From Magnetococcales bacterium (GTDB lineage: Bacteria > Pseudomonadota > Magnetococcia > Magnetococcales > Magnetaquicoccaceae), in the NCBI GenBank assembly GCA_015228895.1, contig JADGCR010000026.1, positions 1 to 16,682 on the forward strand: 16,682 bases of DNA, in the 5' to 3' direction. Under the pieces are notes generated by a model that saw only the letters and a list, made by a program, of their open reading frames with translations, had not been told where the DNA came from and made no database searches. The position numbers and the translations under genes are program-made. Below, one piece after another: positions 1-7,317 of the stretch; the first letter of the stretch is position 1; every line of letters begins with the position of its first letter.

Positions 1-94
1 TCCGGAAGTGATGGATGGCCAGCACCATGCCAGCCGAATGGAAGAGGATAGCCCAGATGCGAGGGGAATGCCTGCGGATTATTGGGAGCGCCAA
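1..94 (-). CDS. Possible 5' end of a gene leaving the window (unknown product)
   Basis: On the reverse strand an open frame runs from a TTG at 94 to the window edge (31 codons), with an upstream in-frame TGA. Residues 2-9 are ALPIIRRH, followed by a hydrophobic stretch containing WAILFHSAGMVLAIHHF, which could be a first membrane segment after a basic N-terminus. There is no clear Shine-Dalgarno sequence before the TTG and no ATG that would give a better start. If real, it is divergent from purU. I do not recognise the family, and it may be a chance frame. Confidence 0.2.
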   Translation of the reverse strand, partial: MALPIIRRHSPRIWAILFHSAGMVLAIHHFR

Positions 95-289
95 GCTGCG
101 GCGAAGCCGCTCAGTTCAACACCCTGACCGACTGGCAAACCCTTCAACCGAGATGATTGCATTGACCAACAACAGTTATCAGAAAATCGCCGGTTCACGC
201 GCCATTGCAGGGCATCTGAATCTGGAGACAAACCGCTCACAAAGCTTTATCAATCTTGTCAATGGCATCAGGAAAATCATCCAAACACC
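95..289. other. Non-coding stretch upstream of purU
   Basis: I see no supported gene here. A forward frame spanning 15-293 lacks recognisable protein features and ends in an ATGA overlap with purU, so I treat it as chance. A promoter for purU presumably lies here, but no convincing -35/-10 pair could be picked out. Confidence 0.4.
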
Positions 290-1147
290 ATGAAACCCAA
301 TCCATCTGAAATCATTTTTATGGGTCACTGCCCGGACCGGGTGGGACTGGTGGCGCGGGTCACCAACTTCTTCGCGGGTGAGCATTTCAATATTCTCGAT
401 CTGGCCCAGCACTCGGAGCAGGGACGTTTCTTCATGCGCATCGAGGGCATGGAGGAAGGAAGCCGGAAAGACATCCGGGCATGGCGGGAACAGTTCGCCC
501 CCATCGCCGGGGAACTGGAGATGAACTATGGCTTTCATGAACCCCTGGAACGCCTCCGGGTGGTGATGTTCTGCTCCAAGACCTTGCCCTGCCCTCTGGA
601 GGTCATCTCCCGTCAATTGAGCAACGACCTGAATATTTCACTGGGGGCCGTGATCAGCAACCACCTGGAGATCGCCCCCATCGTCAACCAGTTGAACATC
701 CCGTTCCACCACATCCCCACCGTGGGTGAGAGCAAAGGGTACGAAAGCGCCCAACTGGAGATCCTCCACGGCATCAAACCCGACCTGGTGGTGCTGGCGC
801 GCTACATGAAAATTCTCTCCTCCGACTTTCTGCGCGCGGTCGCCGCCACGCCGATCATCAACATCCACCACTCCTTTCTCCCCTCGTTCATCGGCAACGA
901 TCCGTATGAACAGGCCCATCGACGGGGGGTCAAACTGATCGGGGCCACCGCCCATTTCGTCACCAGGGAGCTGGACGAAGGACCGATCATCCATCAGGAT
1001 GTGGTGCGGGTGAATCACCGCTTTTCGGTCGCGGATTTGAAACAGGTGGGGGCGGATATCGAAAAACAGGTGCTGGCCACCGCCCTGAGAAAATTTTCCG
1101 AACACAAGGTGATGCAGTGGCAAGGCCGCACCGTGGTGTTTCACTGA
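290..1147 (+). CDS. purU: Formyltetrahydrofolate deformylase PurU
   Basis: Hydrolyses 10-formyl-tetrahydrofolate to formate and tetrahydrofolate. This balances the one-carbon pool and supplies formate for PurT-type purine synthesis; it is cytoplasmic. The 285 residues match the family length. An N-terminal ACT domain (about 5-85) begins with the typical GHCPDRVGLVARV pattern. A formyltransferase domain (about 88-285) carries the catalytic set: Asn191 and His193 in NIHHSFLPSF, and Asp229 in LDEGPIIHQD, with the family signature GVKLIGATAHFVT between them. The ATG at 290 is chosen because the ACT strand IIFMGHCPDR needs the residues before the internal Met11. The nearest purine-rich site (AGGA, 270-273) is rather far away, so initiation may be weak. 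The next gene starts 62 bp downstream with no terminator visible, so read-through into siaB is possible. Confidence 0.95.
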   Translation: MKPNPSEIIFMGHCPDRVGLVARVTNFFAGEHFNILDLAQHSEQGRFFMRIEGMEEGSRKDIRAWREQFAPIAGELEMNYGFHEPLERLRVVMFCSKTLPCPLEVISRQLSNDLNISLGAVISNHLEIAPIVNQLNIPFHHIPTVGESKGYESAQLEILHGIKPDLVVLARYMKILSSDFLRAVAATPIINIHHSFLPSFIGNDPYEQAHRRGVKLIGATAHFVTRELDEGPIIHQDVVRVNHRFSVADLKQVGADIEKQVLATALRKFSEHKVMQWQGRTVVFH

Positions 1148-1209
1148 CTCAAGAGGCGTTCTAAGATCCAGACGTCCGCCCTTCAATCGATCAACTGACG
1201 GAGATCCCC

Positions 1210-1764
1210 ATGTCCCTGGCGACCAATCACTACCAGATCCGTGCATTACTCCAGGAACAGGGGGTGATGTTCTGCTACAGTGGCTACATGACCGAGGCGA
1301 TCCTCTCCGGTCTTGGCCAGGCCATCAAACAAAAACTGGCCCTGGACGCGGCGGACGCCAATACAGCGCAGGGCGTCTTTTCCATCTTCGTGGAACAGAT
1401 GCAGAATGTGATTCGTTATTCGGCGGAGCGGGAGCCGGAAGCCACCACGGAAAACAGCGTCCTGAGCTATGGCACCCTGACCGTGGGTCGGGAAGGGCAT
1501 GATTTCTTTGTCACTTGCGGCAACAAGGTGGAACACGACCATGCGGCGCGGTTGCGAGAGCAGTTGACCATGATCCAGCAAATGGACCGGAACGGACTGA
1601 AGGCGTTGTACAAACAAATCCTGAAAGGGGAGATCCCGGAAGGAAGCAAGGGAGCGGGCGTGGGATTCGTGGATATCGCCCGGCGCGCCTCCCGTCCGAT
1701 TGAATTCGACTTCGTCTGGTTGGACGAGAAATTCACCTTCTTCGCACTCAAGGCCACCATCTGA
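1210..1764 (+). CDS. siaB: SiaB family protein kinase
   Basis: 184 residues resembling SiaB (DUF6272), a small GHKL-fold kinase. In Pseudomonas aeruginosa, SiaB phosphorylates SiaC, and the PP2C phosphatase SiaA reverses this. Visible ATP-site features are an N-box-like helix, FVEQMQNVIRYS (about 60-71, Glu62 and Asn66), and a glycine-rich segment, GSKGAGVGFVDIARR (145-159), followed by the closing beta strands IEFDF and FTFFALKA. The ATG at 1210 follows a GGAG (1200-1203) with good spacing. The gene lies 19 bp upstream of siaC, so the two are almost certainly co-transcribed. No siaA phosphatase is present in the window. The family call rests on pattern recognition of the motifs and the adjacent siaC; the substrate is inferred from that neighbour. 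Confidence 0.85.
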   Translation: MSLATNHYQIRALLQEQGVMFCYSGYMTEAILSGLGQAIKQKLALDAADANTAQGVFSIFVEQMQNVIRYSAEREPEATTENSVLSYGTLTVGREGHDFFVTCGNKVEHDHAARLREQLTMIQQMDRNGLKALYKQILKGEIPEGSKGAGVGFVDIARRASRPIEFDFVWLDEKFTFFALKATI

Positions 1765-1783
1765 ACCCAACAGGAAAACCGCC

Positions 1784-2164
1784 ATGGAAAACATCAAAAT
1801 GGACCGCACCGATCGCACCCCGGAAATCGACTTCAATTTTTCCGACAACGTGTTCTCCTTGCGGGGCGAGTCCTACCCGGAGGATGTGCCGACCTTTTTC
1901 GGCCCCCCCGTCTCCTCCCTGGAACACCATCTGGGCGGCTTGACCTCGGGCCGTGTGGAGTTCAATTTCGAGATGATCTATTTCAACAGCACCAGCGCCA
2001 AGGTGGTGATGAAGCTGTTCGAACTGCTGGAGAAGACCGCCGGACAGGGGGTGGCGGTGATCATCAACTGGCACTACGCCGCCGACGACGACAACATGCA
2101 GGAGTTGGGGGAGGAGTTCGGCGAAGATCTTGAGGCGGCCACCTTCAACATGTGTCCCCTGTGA
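1784..2164 (+). CDS. siaC: SiaC family regulatory phosphoprotein (DUF1987)
   Basis: 126 residues of the DUF1987/SiaC family. In P. aeruginosa, unphosphorylated SiaC binds and activates the diguanylate cyclase SiaD, and phosphorylation by SiaB blocks this. Family features seen are PEIDFNFSDNVFSLRGESYPED near the N-terminus (read as two parts, 13-21 and 22-33), the FFGPP segment (38-42), and the conserved phospho-site region YFNSTSAKVV (66-75). In that region Ser69, Thr70 or Ser71 is the likely acceptor by analogy with the Thr of SiaC. The C-terminus has an INWHY strand and an acidic stretch, DDDNMQELGEEFGED. The start at 1784 is preceded by AGGA (1772-1775). The longer in-frame upstream reading overlaps siaB and lacks family similarity. 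The downstream partner gene starts 41 bp later and encodes a GAF/HD-GYP protein, not a GGDEF cyclase. Confidence 0.88.
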   Translation: MENIKMDRTDRTPEIDFNFSDNVFSLRGESYPEDVPTFFGPPVSSLEHHLGGLTSGRVEFNFEMIYFNSTSAKVVMKLFELLEKTAGQGVAVIINWHYAADDDNMQELGEEFGEDLEAATFNMCPL

Positions 2165-2205
2165 CATCCAACGCATCCCCGGTTCAACAGACAAGGTGAC
2201 GCCCC

Positions 2206-3949
2206 ATGCATTTCGATCTCTTTCAGGATGAAAATGAAACCATGGCCAACGCGACGGCCATTCTGGAACACCGGGAAGCCTCGGCGACGGAGTTGCGCGC
2301 GGGATTCGCCAGCCTGCTGAAAGGGTACGAAAAACTTTTCAAAGGGACCCAGAAGATCATGCGGATGAGCGACCGCAGCGAGCAGAAGGTCAAGCAGGCC
2401 CACTTGCAGATTCAGCAGCAGCAGGACGCCCTGACCCACGCCCACCAGAAACTGGAGCAGCATGCCGAACTCCTGGAGGAGACGGTGCGGATGCGCACGG
2501 CGGACCTGGTGCGCACACAGGAGAAACTGCAGAAACTGGTGGAACTGGGTGTCTCCCTCTCCGCCGAACGGGACATCCAAACCCTGCTGGAAAACATCCT
2601 GCTGGGTGGCAAGGCCTTGACGCACGCGGATGCCGGCACGCTCTACATGCGCACCAAAGAGGATGACCTCCGTTTCACCATCGTGCGCACGGACTCCCTG
2701 GGCATTGCCATGGGGGGAGCGGGCAAGTCCCCGGTTTTCATGCCTGCGGTCCCCATGACAAAATCGGATGGCGCGCCCAATCTCCAGAATGTCGCCACCT
2801 ATGCCGCGATTTCCGGAACGACCGTGGTGATCGAGGACGCCTACCACTGCAAGGAGTTCGATTTTTCCGGCGTGCGTCAGTTCGACAAAGGGACCGGGTA
2901 TCGTTCCCAATCCTTTCTCACGGTCCCCCTGAAGCCCCGCCAGGGCAAAGTCATCGGCGTCATCCAACTGATCAACGCCCTGGACCAGTCCACCGGCCAG
3001 GTGATCCCCTTCGACCCGGAGGTGGTCACCTTTGTGGAGGCTCTGGCGGCGCAGGCCGCCATGACCCTGGACAACCAGCTCCTGCTGCAGGCCCAGAAGG
3101 ATCTGTTCGATGCCTTCATCCGTCTGATCGCGGCCGCCATCGACGCCAAATCGCCCTATACGGGGGGACATTGCGAACGGGTGCCGGAGCTGGCCCGCCT
3201 GCTGGCCCAGGCGGTTTGCGATTCGGAACACCCCGGTTTCGCCGACTTCAGGATGACCGAGGACGACCATCAGGAGATGCGCATCGCCTCCTGGCTGCAC
3301 GATTGCGGCAAGGTGACCACCCCTGAGTATGTCGTGGACAAGGCCACCAAACTGGAAGGGATCTACAACCGCATCCACGAAATCCGCATGCGGTTCGAAG
3401 TGCTGCATCGGGACGCGGAAATCGCCTGCCTGAAGGGCATCCAGCAGGATTGGCAGGCCCGCGAACCGTTGGAGGAGGCGTTGGCCGCCGAACAGGCCTC
3501 CTTGCAGGAGGCGTTCGCCTTCATCGCCCGCTGCAATGTGGGAGGCGAGTTCATGACCGCCGCGGACAAGGAACGGATCGGACAATTGGCGCAGCGCACC
3601 TGGATGCGCCACTTCGACGACGCCCTGGGTCTCTCCCACGCGGAACTTCGGCACGGGCTATCCGCGCCAGTTGAAGCGGGAGGAGATGTCCGTGCCGGCC
3701 AGGATCATGGCGATTGCCGACGTGTTCGAGGCCCTGACCGCCACGGATCGTCCCTACAAGGAGCCCAAAACCCTCAGTCAGGCGATCAGGATCATGTCTT
3801 TCATGAAGAAGGATGGTCACATCGATCCGGACCTGTTCGACATTTTTCTGCAAGCAGGCGTTTACCAGCAGTATGCCAAACAATTTCTGGAGCGCTCCCA
3901 GATCGATTCCGTGGACATCGCCCAGTACCTCACCCCACGGGACCGGTAG
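2206..3949 (+). pseudogene. Coiled-coil/GAF/HD-GYP c-di-GMP phosphodiesterase-type gene, broken by deletion and frameshift
   Basis: Residues 1-110 form a charged, Gln-rich coiled coil with a segment KGYEKLFKGTQKIMRMSDR (39-57). A GAF domain covers about 116-292, and an HD domain starts at about 300 with His322 and the metal-binding His365-Asp366 in SWLHDCGKV. The first frame stays homologous through GLSHAEL (475-481). From 3650 homology moves to the +1-shifted frame, GTGYPRQLKREEMSVPARIMAIADVFEALTA (given here only to mark the region), ending in TAG at 3949. Family members have roughly 70-80 residues between these blocks, including the GGHHE part of the second metal motif; here they are absent. 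A loss of 3n+2 bases explains both the gap and the shift, possibly via a CGGC microhomology. Unshifted translation would run to 3960 in nonsense sequence. Start 2206 has AAGG at 2193-2196; ATG 2242 is an alternative. It is likely co-transcribed with siaBC. Confidence 0.82.
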
Positions 3950-4015
3950 GTGAAATTTGACGCATACCCCTTCCTCCCACCTCTCCTGACCCGCGGAAAG
4001 TGGCGTCACGACATC

Positions 4016-4057
4016 GTTAATCAAAGTTGGCATATCTTGTGCTTGGCTTTGATTAAC
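4016..4057. repeat. Perfect 11-bp inverted repeat around a sigma-54 promoter
   Basis: GTTAATCAAAG (4016-4026) and its exact reverse complement CTTTGATTAAC (4047-4057) are separated by 20 bp. That spacer contains the -24/-12 promoter elements. The half-site spacing of about three helical turns (31 bp start to start) suits a dimeric regulator binding one face of the DNA. The right arm covers the predicted transcription start. This could be an operator or an RNA hairpin at the 5' end; the sequence does not decide which. Confidence 0.6.
4028..4043 (+). promoter_or_regulatory. Sigma-54 (-24/-12) promoter for the 4095 gene
   Basis: TGGCATATCTTGTGCT matches the RpoN consensus TGGCACG-N4-TTGCW. The GG (4029-4030) and GC (4041-4042) are exactly 12 bp apart, with TGGCA and TGCT intact. 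The predicted start is near 4054, about 40 bp before the ATG at 4095. It lies between the arms of an inverted repeat. Confidence 0.65.
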
Positions 4058-4094
4058 TCAATTGTCCCCTTCACCCGCTCTGGAGAGCAACGCC

Positions 4095-4487
4095 ATGCAA
4101 CTGACTCAGCAGCCAAACAACCGTCCCTTGCACCCCGTGTCCAAATGCGCCCCCAGACACCACGAAGGGGAAACCCGCGCCGTGGATGATGAAAACGCCC
4201 GCCGTCTCTGGGCCGCCGTCATGGAACGGGCCATTCTGGATCTGCACGAGGCGGGAACACGCGGCGAGGCCGTGGCATGGATCAGCTCCAAGAGGATGGG
4301 GATAGGCTCTTTCCACTGGATCTGCAACCAGTTGGACATGGATCCCGGATCGGTGAAACGGGCTTTGCTGGGTCAGAAAACGCCCATCTCCCTGCTGCAC
4401 CGGCAACTGATTCCCCCTCCCTTGTCCCGGACACGGACAGAGGCTCCCCCCCTGCTCAAGCGCGTGGCCAACCTGTCAAACGCCTGA
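4095..4487 (+). CDS. Conserved-looking hypothetical protein, sigma-54 promoter upstream
   Basis: 130 residues of unknown function. The start at 4095 is chosen for the GGAG at 4082-4085; the frame is open further upstream but has no better signal. The N-terminal 30 residues look disordered. The centre (about 34-93) is a compact helical block: RRLWAAVMERAILDL, then EAVAWISS, then FHWICNQLDMDPGSVKRAL. The pattern W-x-x-S ... F-x-W-I-C-x-x-L-x-x-D-P-x-x-V-(K/R)-x-x-L resembles small uncharacterised proteobacterial proteins whose last two helices look like a helix-turn-helix, so DNA binding is possible but unproven. The tail is Pro/Arg-rich. It sits directly downstream of a sigma-54 promoter and 101 bp before a second sigma-54-driven gene. 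Confidence 0.72.
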   Translation: MQLTQQPNNRPLHPVSKCAPRHHEGETRAVDDENARRLWAAVMERAILDLHEAGTRGEAVAWISSKRMGIGSFHWICNQLDMDPGSVKRALLGQKTPISLLHRQLIPPPLSRTRTEAPPLLKRVANLSNA

Positions 4488-4508
4488 CAATCATGACATG
4501 CGCATACT

Positions 4509-4524
4509 TGGAGCGTTTTTTGCT
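4509..4524 (+). promoter_or_regulatory. Sigma-54 (-24/-12) promoter for the 4589 gene
   Basis: TGGAGCGTTTTTTGCT matches TGGCACG-N4-TTGCW at all but two positions. GG is at 4510-4511 and GC at 4522-4523, exactly 12 bp apart, with a T-tract spacer. The predicted start is near 4535, leaving a leader of about 54 nt. AATCAA (4534-4539) and TTGATCAAC (4568-4576) just downstream resemble the arms of the inverted repeat at the first sigma-54 promoter. Confidence 0.7.
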
Positions 4525-4588
4525 TGCTGGTCGAATCAAGGGAACAAAGAATAATCTGACCACTCTCTTGATCAACAAGGATCGTCCA

Positions 4589-4807
4589 ATGAGCACAACA
4601 AACAGCCTCATGTCCGATGTGAGCAGCATGAACAGCATGCGGGCGCAACACGCCACCAAGCAAATCATTCAGAAGGTCCAGAATGTCTCCGGTGCCACCA
4701 TGCAGGAGCTCAATCAGCAAAATTCCCTGCCCAATTACATGGTGGCCAAGGCCTATTCGGTGAACATCTCCACGGCGGCCCTGCAAAAGAGCGCCATGCA
4801 ATCCTGA
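4589..4807 (+). CDS. Small Ser/Met/Gln-rich protein of unknown function, sigma-54 promoter upstream
   Basis: 72 residues beginning MSTTNSLMSD and ending ALQKSAMQS. It is rich in Ser, Met, Gln and Asn, with no signal peptide, no membrane segment and no Cys. A probable amphipathic helix covers about 16-43 (MRAQHATKQIIQKVQNVSG onward), followed by a conserved-looking block LPNYMVAKAYSVNISTAALQ (47-66). The ATG is preceded by AAGG (4577-4580) at good spacing. The gene has its own sigma-54 promoter and is followed by a GC hairpin, so it is probably a single-gene transcript. The composition is reminiscent of small secreted or motility-associated proteins under RpoN control, but I cannot assign a family. 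Confidence 0.75.
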   Translation: MSTTNSLMSDVSSMNSMRAQHATKQIIQKVQNVSGATMQELNQQNSLPNYMVAKAYSVNISTAALQKSAMQS

Positions 4808-4849
4808 CGACTCCGGGGCGGGACAAGGGGGTCACCGTCGCTGAAATCA

Positions 4850-4875
4850 TCGGGAGGGGGATTCCCCCCTCCCGA
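4850..4875. terminator. Strong GC hairpin, probable transcription terminator
   Basis: TCGGGAGGGGG (4850-4860) pairs perfectly with CCCCCTCCCGA (4865-4875) around the 4-nt loop ATTC. It lies 42 bp after the stop of the small gene and also just past the stop of the reverse-strand S74 remnant. Neither side has a run of T, so intrinsic termination may be incomplete, or the element may stabilise 3' ends. Confidence 0.5.
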
Positions 4876-4902
4876 GGGGTCTCCAGACAGCGGCTTCCGT
4901 GG

Positions 4903-5128
4903 TCACCCCGCCTCCGGTTGCCGGGCCGCGTCCGGAATCCACCGCTCCTGCACGCTCTTTCCGACCATTCCGGGAAACACCTCCCCAACCTCCTGGGCCA
5001 CGAATCCCAACCCGCAACCGCAACAGATCCGCCAGTTCATCCGCAGCCTCCCTGACATTGATCTTGGCGCTCTCGTCGGAGAGCGCGATCAACTCTCCCG
5101 CATTCTGGGAATGATGAGGAACATCCAT
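4903..5128 (-). pseudogene. Peptidase S74 (tail-fibre intramolecular chaperone) domain remnant
   Basis: On the reverse strand, an ATG at 5128 opens a frame containing LIALSDESAKINVREAADEL, then LADLLRLRV. This matches the start of S74 domains (SD-x-x-x-K-x-N-x...AL-x-x-L-x-x-LRP), with Ser and Lys of the self-cleavage dyad kept. The rest, GFVAQEVGEVFPGMV, the hallmark of the same domain, is in a different reverse frame that stops at 4903-4905. The frame changes near 5003-5010. About 15-30 residues normally lying between the two blocks are missing, and the C-terminal helix is lost. S74 domains trimerise and cleave themselves from phage tail fibres and similar proteins. Here no fibre stalk is encoded, so this looks like a decayed relic. 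Recognition is by motif only. Confidence 0.55.
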
Positions 5129-5136
5129 TCTGTTCC

Positions 5137-5166
5137 TGGGCAATACGACACGATATCCGCTAGAAT
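5137..5166 (+). promoter_or_regulatory. Possible sigma-70 promoter for the 5233 membrane protein
   Basis: TGGGCA (5137-5142), an 18-bp spacer, then TAGAAT (5161-5166, five of six matches to the -10 consensus). The start site would be near 5173, about 60 bp before the ATG. The -35 match is only four of six. Confidence 0.35.
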
Positions 5167-5232
5167 CATCGCAAAGAAAGTCATCGTTTTTTGACGCCAC
5201 CAGAACGATCCAGCATACCAAAGGTATGGACC

Positions 5233-7236
5233 ATGCCCCAATCCGACACGACCATCCACCCTTTCTCCGGTTGGGACATCCGCCTGGCGCGCCCCTTGTT
5301 CTCAAGCGTCGGACTCATCGCGCTGACCCTTCTTCTGGTTCCCGTGGAGATGTTGCGCAATGGATTCCTGGTGCATGGAGTCAACGACTCCTCCCGCATC
5401 CTGATGGATTTTTTTTACGCCAACGGGCAATTCCAAGGCACGGGAGACATGATGCTCCTGTCCGAAATCTTCAAGAAGACGCTGTTTTATCCGATACTGT
5501 CCTGGCTGTTTCTGCTCACCGATCATGTCACGGCGTCGTATATCGGCTTTTCGGTCTGCTATTTCTTGTATGTGTCGGGTTTTGTCTGGCTGTTGCGCCA
5601 GGAGAGCAGGAGTTTTCTGGCGCTCGTGGCGCTGCTGACGCTGCTCGGATCACCCTCCCTGTTCGGATTCTACAACCTGTTTCCCCCCTATCTGTCCCAC
5701 CATCTCATGAGTTACGCCTGGCTGATCTGGGCATGGTTCGCGCTGTTGAATCGACATCCGGTGCTGACTGGCCTGTTGTACAGTCTGGCGCTTGGGGTCC
5801 ATGTCCCGTCGGCGTTGCCCAGCGGCCTCTGTTTTTTCCTGCTGCTGGCGTGGGAACCGGGGGATTGGCGCACCCGGATCACCCGCATGGGGGTGGTCCT
5901 GTTGGCCGCCACACCGGTGACACTCTATTTCATCTCCCGCATGCTGGGGGGTGCGGAGGATGTCAACCTCTGGTCCCAATACCCGGACGCCATGCGTCTG
6001 GTGCGCTTCCGGGCACCTTTTTTCCTGACATCCGGTTGGTCTCCGGAGGAGTGGCTCCATCTGTTCATGTGGCTGGTGCTGGTGCCGGGGGTGATCTTCA
6101 GGCTCCGGGACCACCTGAGCCAGCGACTCGCCCTTGTGGCGCGGGCCATACGGTGGGTGGGTTTGCCCTATGTCGTCGTGACCCAGGGGTTGCTGGAGTT
6201 GACCCACGCCCCCTTTTTCGTGCTGTTGACCGGCAAGGGACTGGAGGTGCTCATTCCCCTGCAATTCCTGTTGTTGCTGACCGCCTTGAAACGCTGCGGC
6301 GTGACGACCGGGCAACCCGGCCTGTTCCTGTTTCTGGCAACCGCATGCGTGGCCGCGTTGACGCAGAACGCCCTGTTCGTCTTTTGCGGATTGCTGCTCT
6401 CGTTGCTGGTGTGGACGAGCTTTTTCCCCACCTGCGCGCCGGGCTGGCCGCTCCGGTCATGGGTTGCCGGAACCGTGATGCTCCTGTTCCTCTGGTGTGG
6501 CGCCTTCCTGTCCCACTGGATGCAGACTCACCCCCGTCTCTCCATGGTGGAACTGGTCAAACTCATCGGCTGGTCCGCCCTCGAATCCCCACGCCTTCAG
6601 GGGGTGCTCATGGGCAAGAGGTGGTTTCCCGGCAACATGCAGTTGTCCCATTATCCACCGGAGCGGCAGGAGGCGATCGACTTTTTGCGCGGTCTGGAGG
6701 GTGATGACAACGGCCTGATCGCCATAGGCTGGCGGGACAACTGGTGGTCCATGGGTCTGCAAGCGTTCACCCGGCGTGGATTCTTCGTCGATTGGGACAG
6801 CGCCGGGGATGGCACCCGCGCCGCCAGCGGCAGATGGTTGCGGGAGTGGTTCGGACGTTATGGCGCCAATCAAATCTTCTTTTCCTTTCCGGACAACGGC
6901 ATCACCACCCCGGAGTATCGTCGCTGGTCCTACAGCGGGCCGGGTCGGGAGAGACGGATCGGGGCCCTGGCCTGGTACATGCGCCGGGCGGACGATGACG
7001 CGTTCCGCAAGGCCGCGCAATTCCTGTATGAACGCAATGTGCGTTGGGTGCTCCATCTGGGCCCTTTTCCACGGCCCACGGATCTGCTGCAACCCGTGTT
7101 CGCCAAAGGGGATCTCCTGATTTTCCGTTTGTCGGACCCCGGCGTGCAGGAGGGCATGGCTGAATTTGCCGCTTTGGCCGCCCGGGAACCCCTGCCCAAC
7201 GAGCAGCCGGAAGCGCCGACGAACGAATGGCATTGA
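5233..7236 (+). CDS. Large polytopic membrane protein with C-terminal soluble domain, GT-C-like
   Basis: 667 residues. The first 440 or so hold about ten hydrophobic segments (for example about 22-40, 88-96/103-121, 128-150, 158-171, 178-205, 217-235, 274-289, 309-350, 362-397 and 410-427). The remainder (about 470-640) is soluble, with strands such as LIAIGWRDNWW (495-505), RRGFFVDWDSAG (514-525), NQIFFSFPD (546-554) and VRWVLHLGPF (603-612). This layout, many membrane helices and then a periplasmic alpha/beta domain, is that of GT-C glycosyltransferase-like and DUF6798-like proteins, so a role in surface glycan synthesis is possible. No catalytic residues could be assigned with certainty. 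The ATG at 5233 follows AAAGG (5220-5224); an in-frame TTG at 5191 is less likely. It stands alone between the S74 relic and an AT-rich island. Confidence 0.75.
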   Translation: MPQSDTTIHPFSGWDIRLARPLFSSVGLIALTLLLVPVEMLRNGFLVHGVNDSSRILMDFFYANGQFQGTGDMMLLSEIFKKTLFYPILSWLFLLTDHVTASYIGFSVCYFLYVSGFVWLLRQESRSFLALVALLTLLGSPSLFGFYNLFPPYLSHHLMSYAWLIWAWFALLNRHPVLTGLLYSLALGVHVPSALPSGLCFFLLLAWEPGDWRTRITRMGVVLLAATPVTLYFISRMLGGAEDVNLWSQYPDAMRLVRFRAPFFLTSGWSPEEWLHLFMWLVLVPGVIFRLRDHLSQRLALVARAIRWVGLPYVVVTQGLLELTHAPFFVLLTGKGLEVLIPLQFLLLLTALKRCGVTTGQPGLFLFLATACVAALTQNALFVFCGLLLSLLVWTSFFPTCAPGWPLRSWVAGTVMLLFLWCGAFLSHWMQTHPRLSMVELVKLIGWSALESPRLQGVLMGKRWFPGNMQLSHYPPERQEAIDFLRGLEGDDNGLIAIGWRDNWWSMGLQAFTRRGFFVDWDSAGDGTRAASGRWLREWFGRYGANQIFFSFPDNGITTPEYRRWSYSGPGRERRIGALAWYMRRADDDAFRKAAQFLYERNVRWVLHLGPFPRPTDLLQPVFAKGDLLIFRLSDPGVQEGMAEFAALAAREPLPNEQPEAPTNEWH

Positions 7237-7317
7237 GCTTTTCCCGAAAGAAAAATCCAGGGATGGAGAAATACAGAGCAAAGAGGACAGACCAACCCGA
7301 CCCAACACAACACCATC

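Noticed and set aside
15..293. Forward open frame of 92 codons ending in an ATGA overlap with purU
   Set aside because: No recognisable motifs, no ribosome site, low-complexity basic composition; probably chance.
2074..3654. Reverse frame of 526 codons opposite the GAF/HD-GYP gene
   Set aside because: It is antisense to well-matched GAF and HD sequence and has shadow-like composition.
5226..6704. Long forward frame of 492 codons overlapping the membrane protein
   Set aside because: It is an out-of-frame shadow; the membrane protein frame has clear helices and domain-like C-terminus, while this one is Gly/Pro/Arg-rich without structure.
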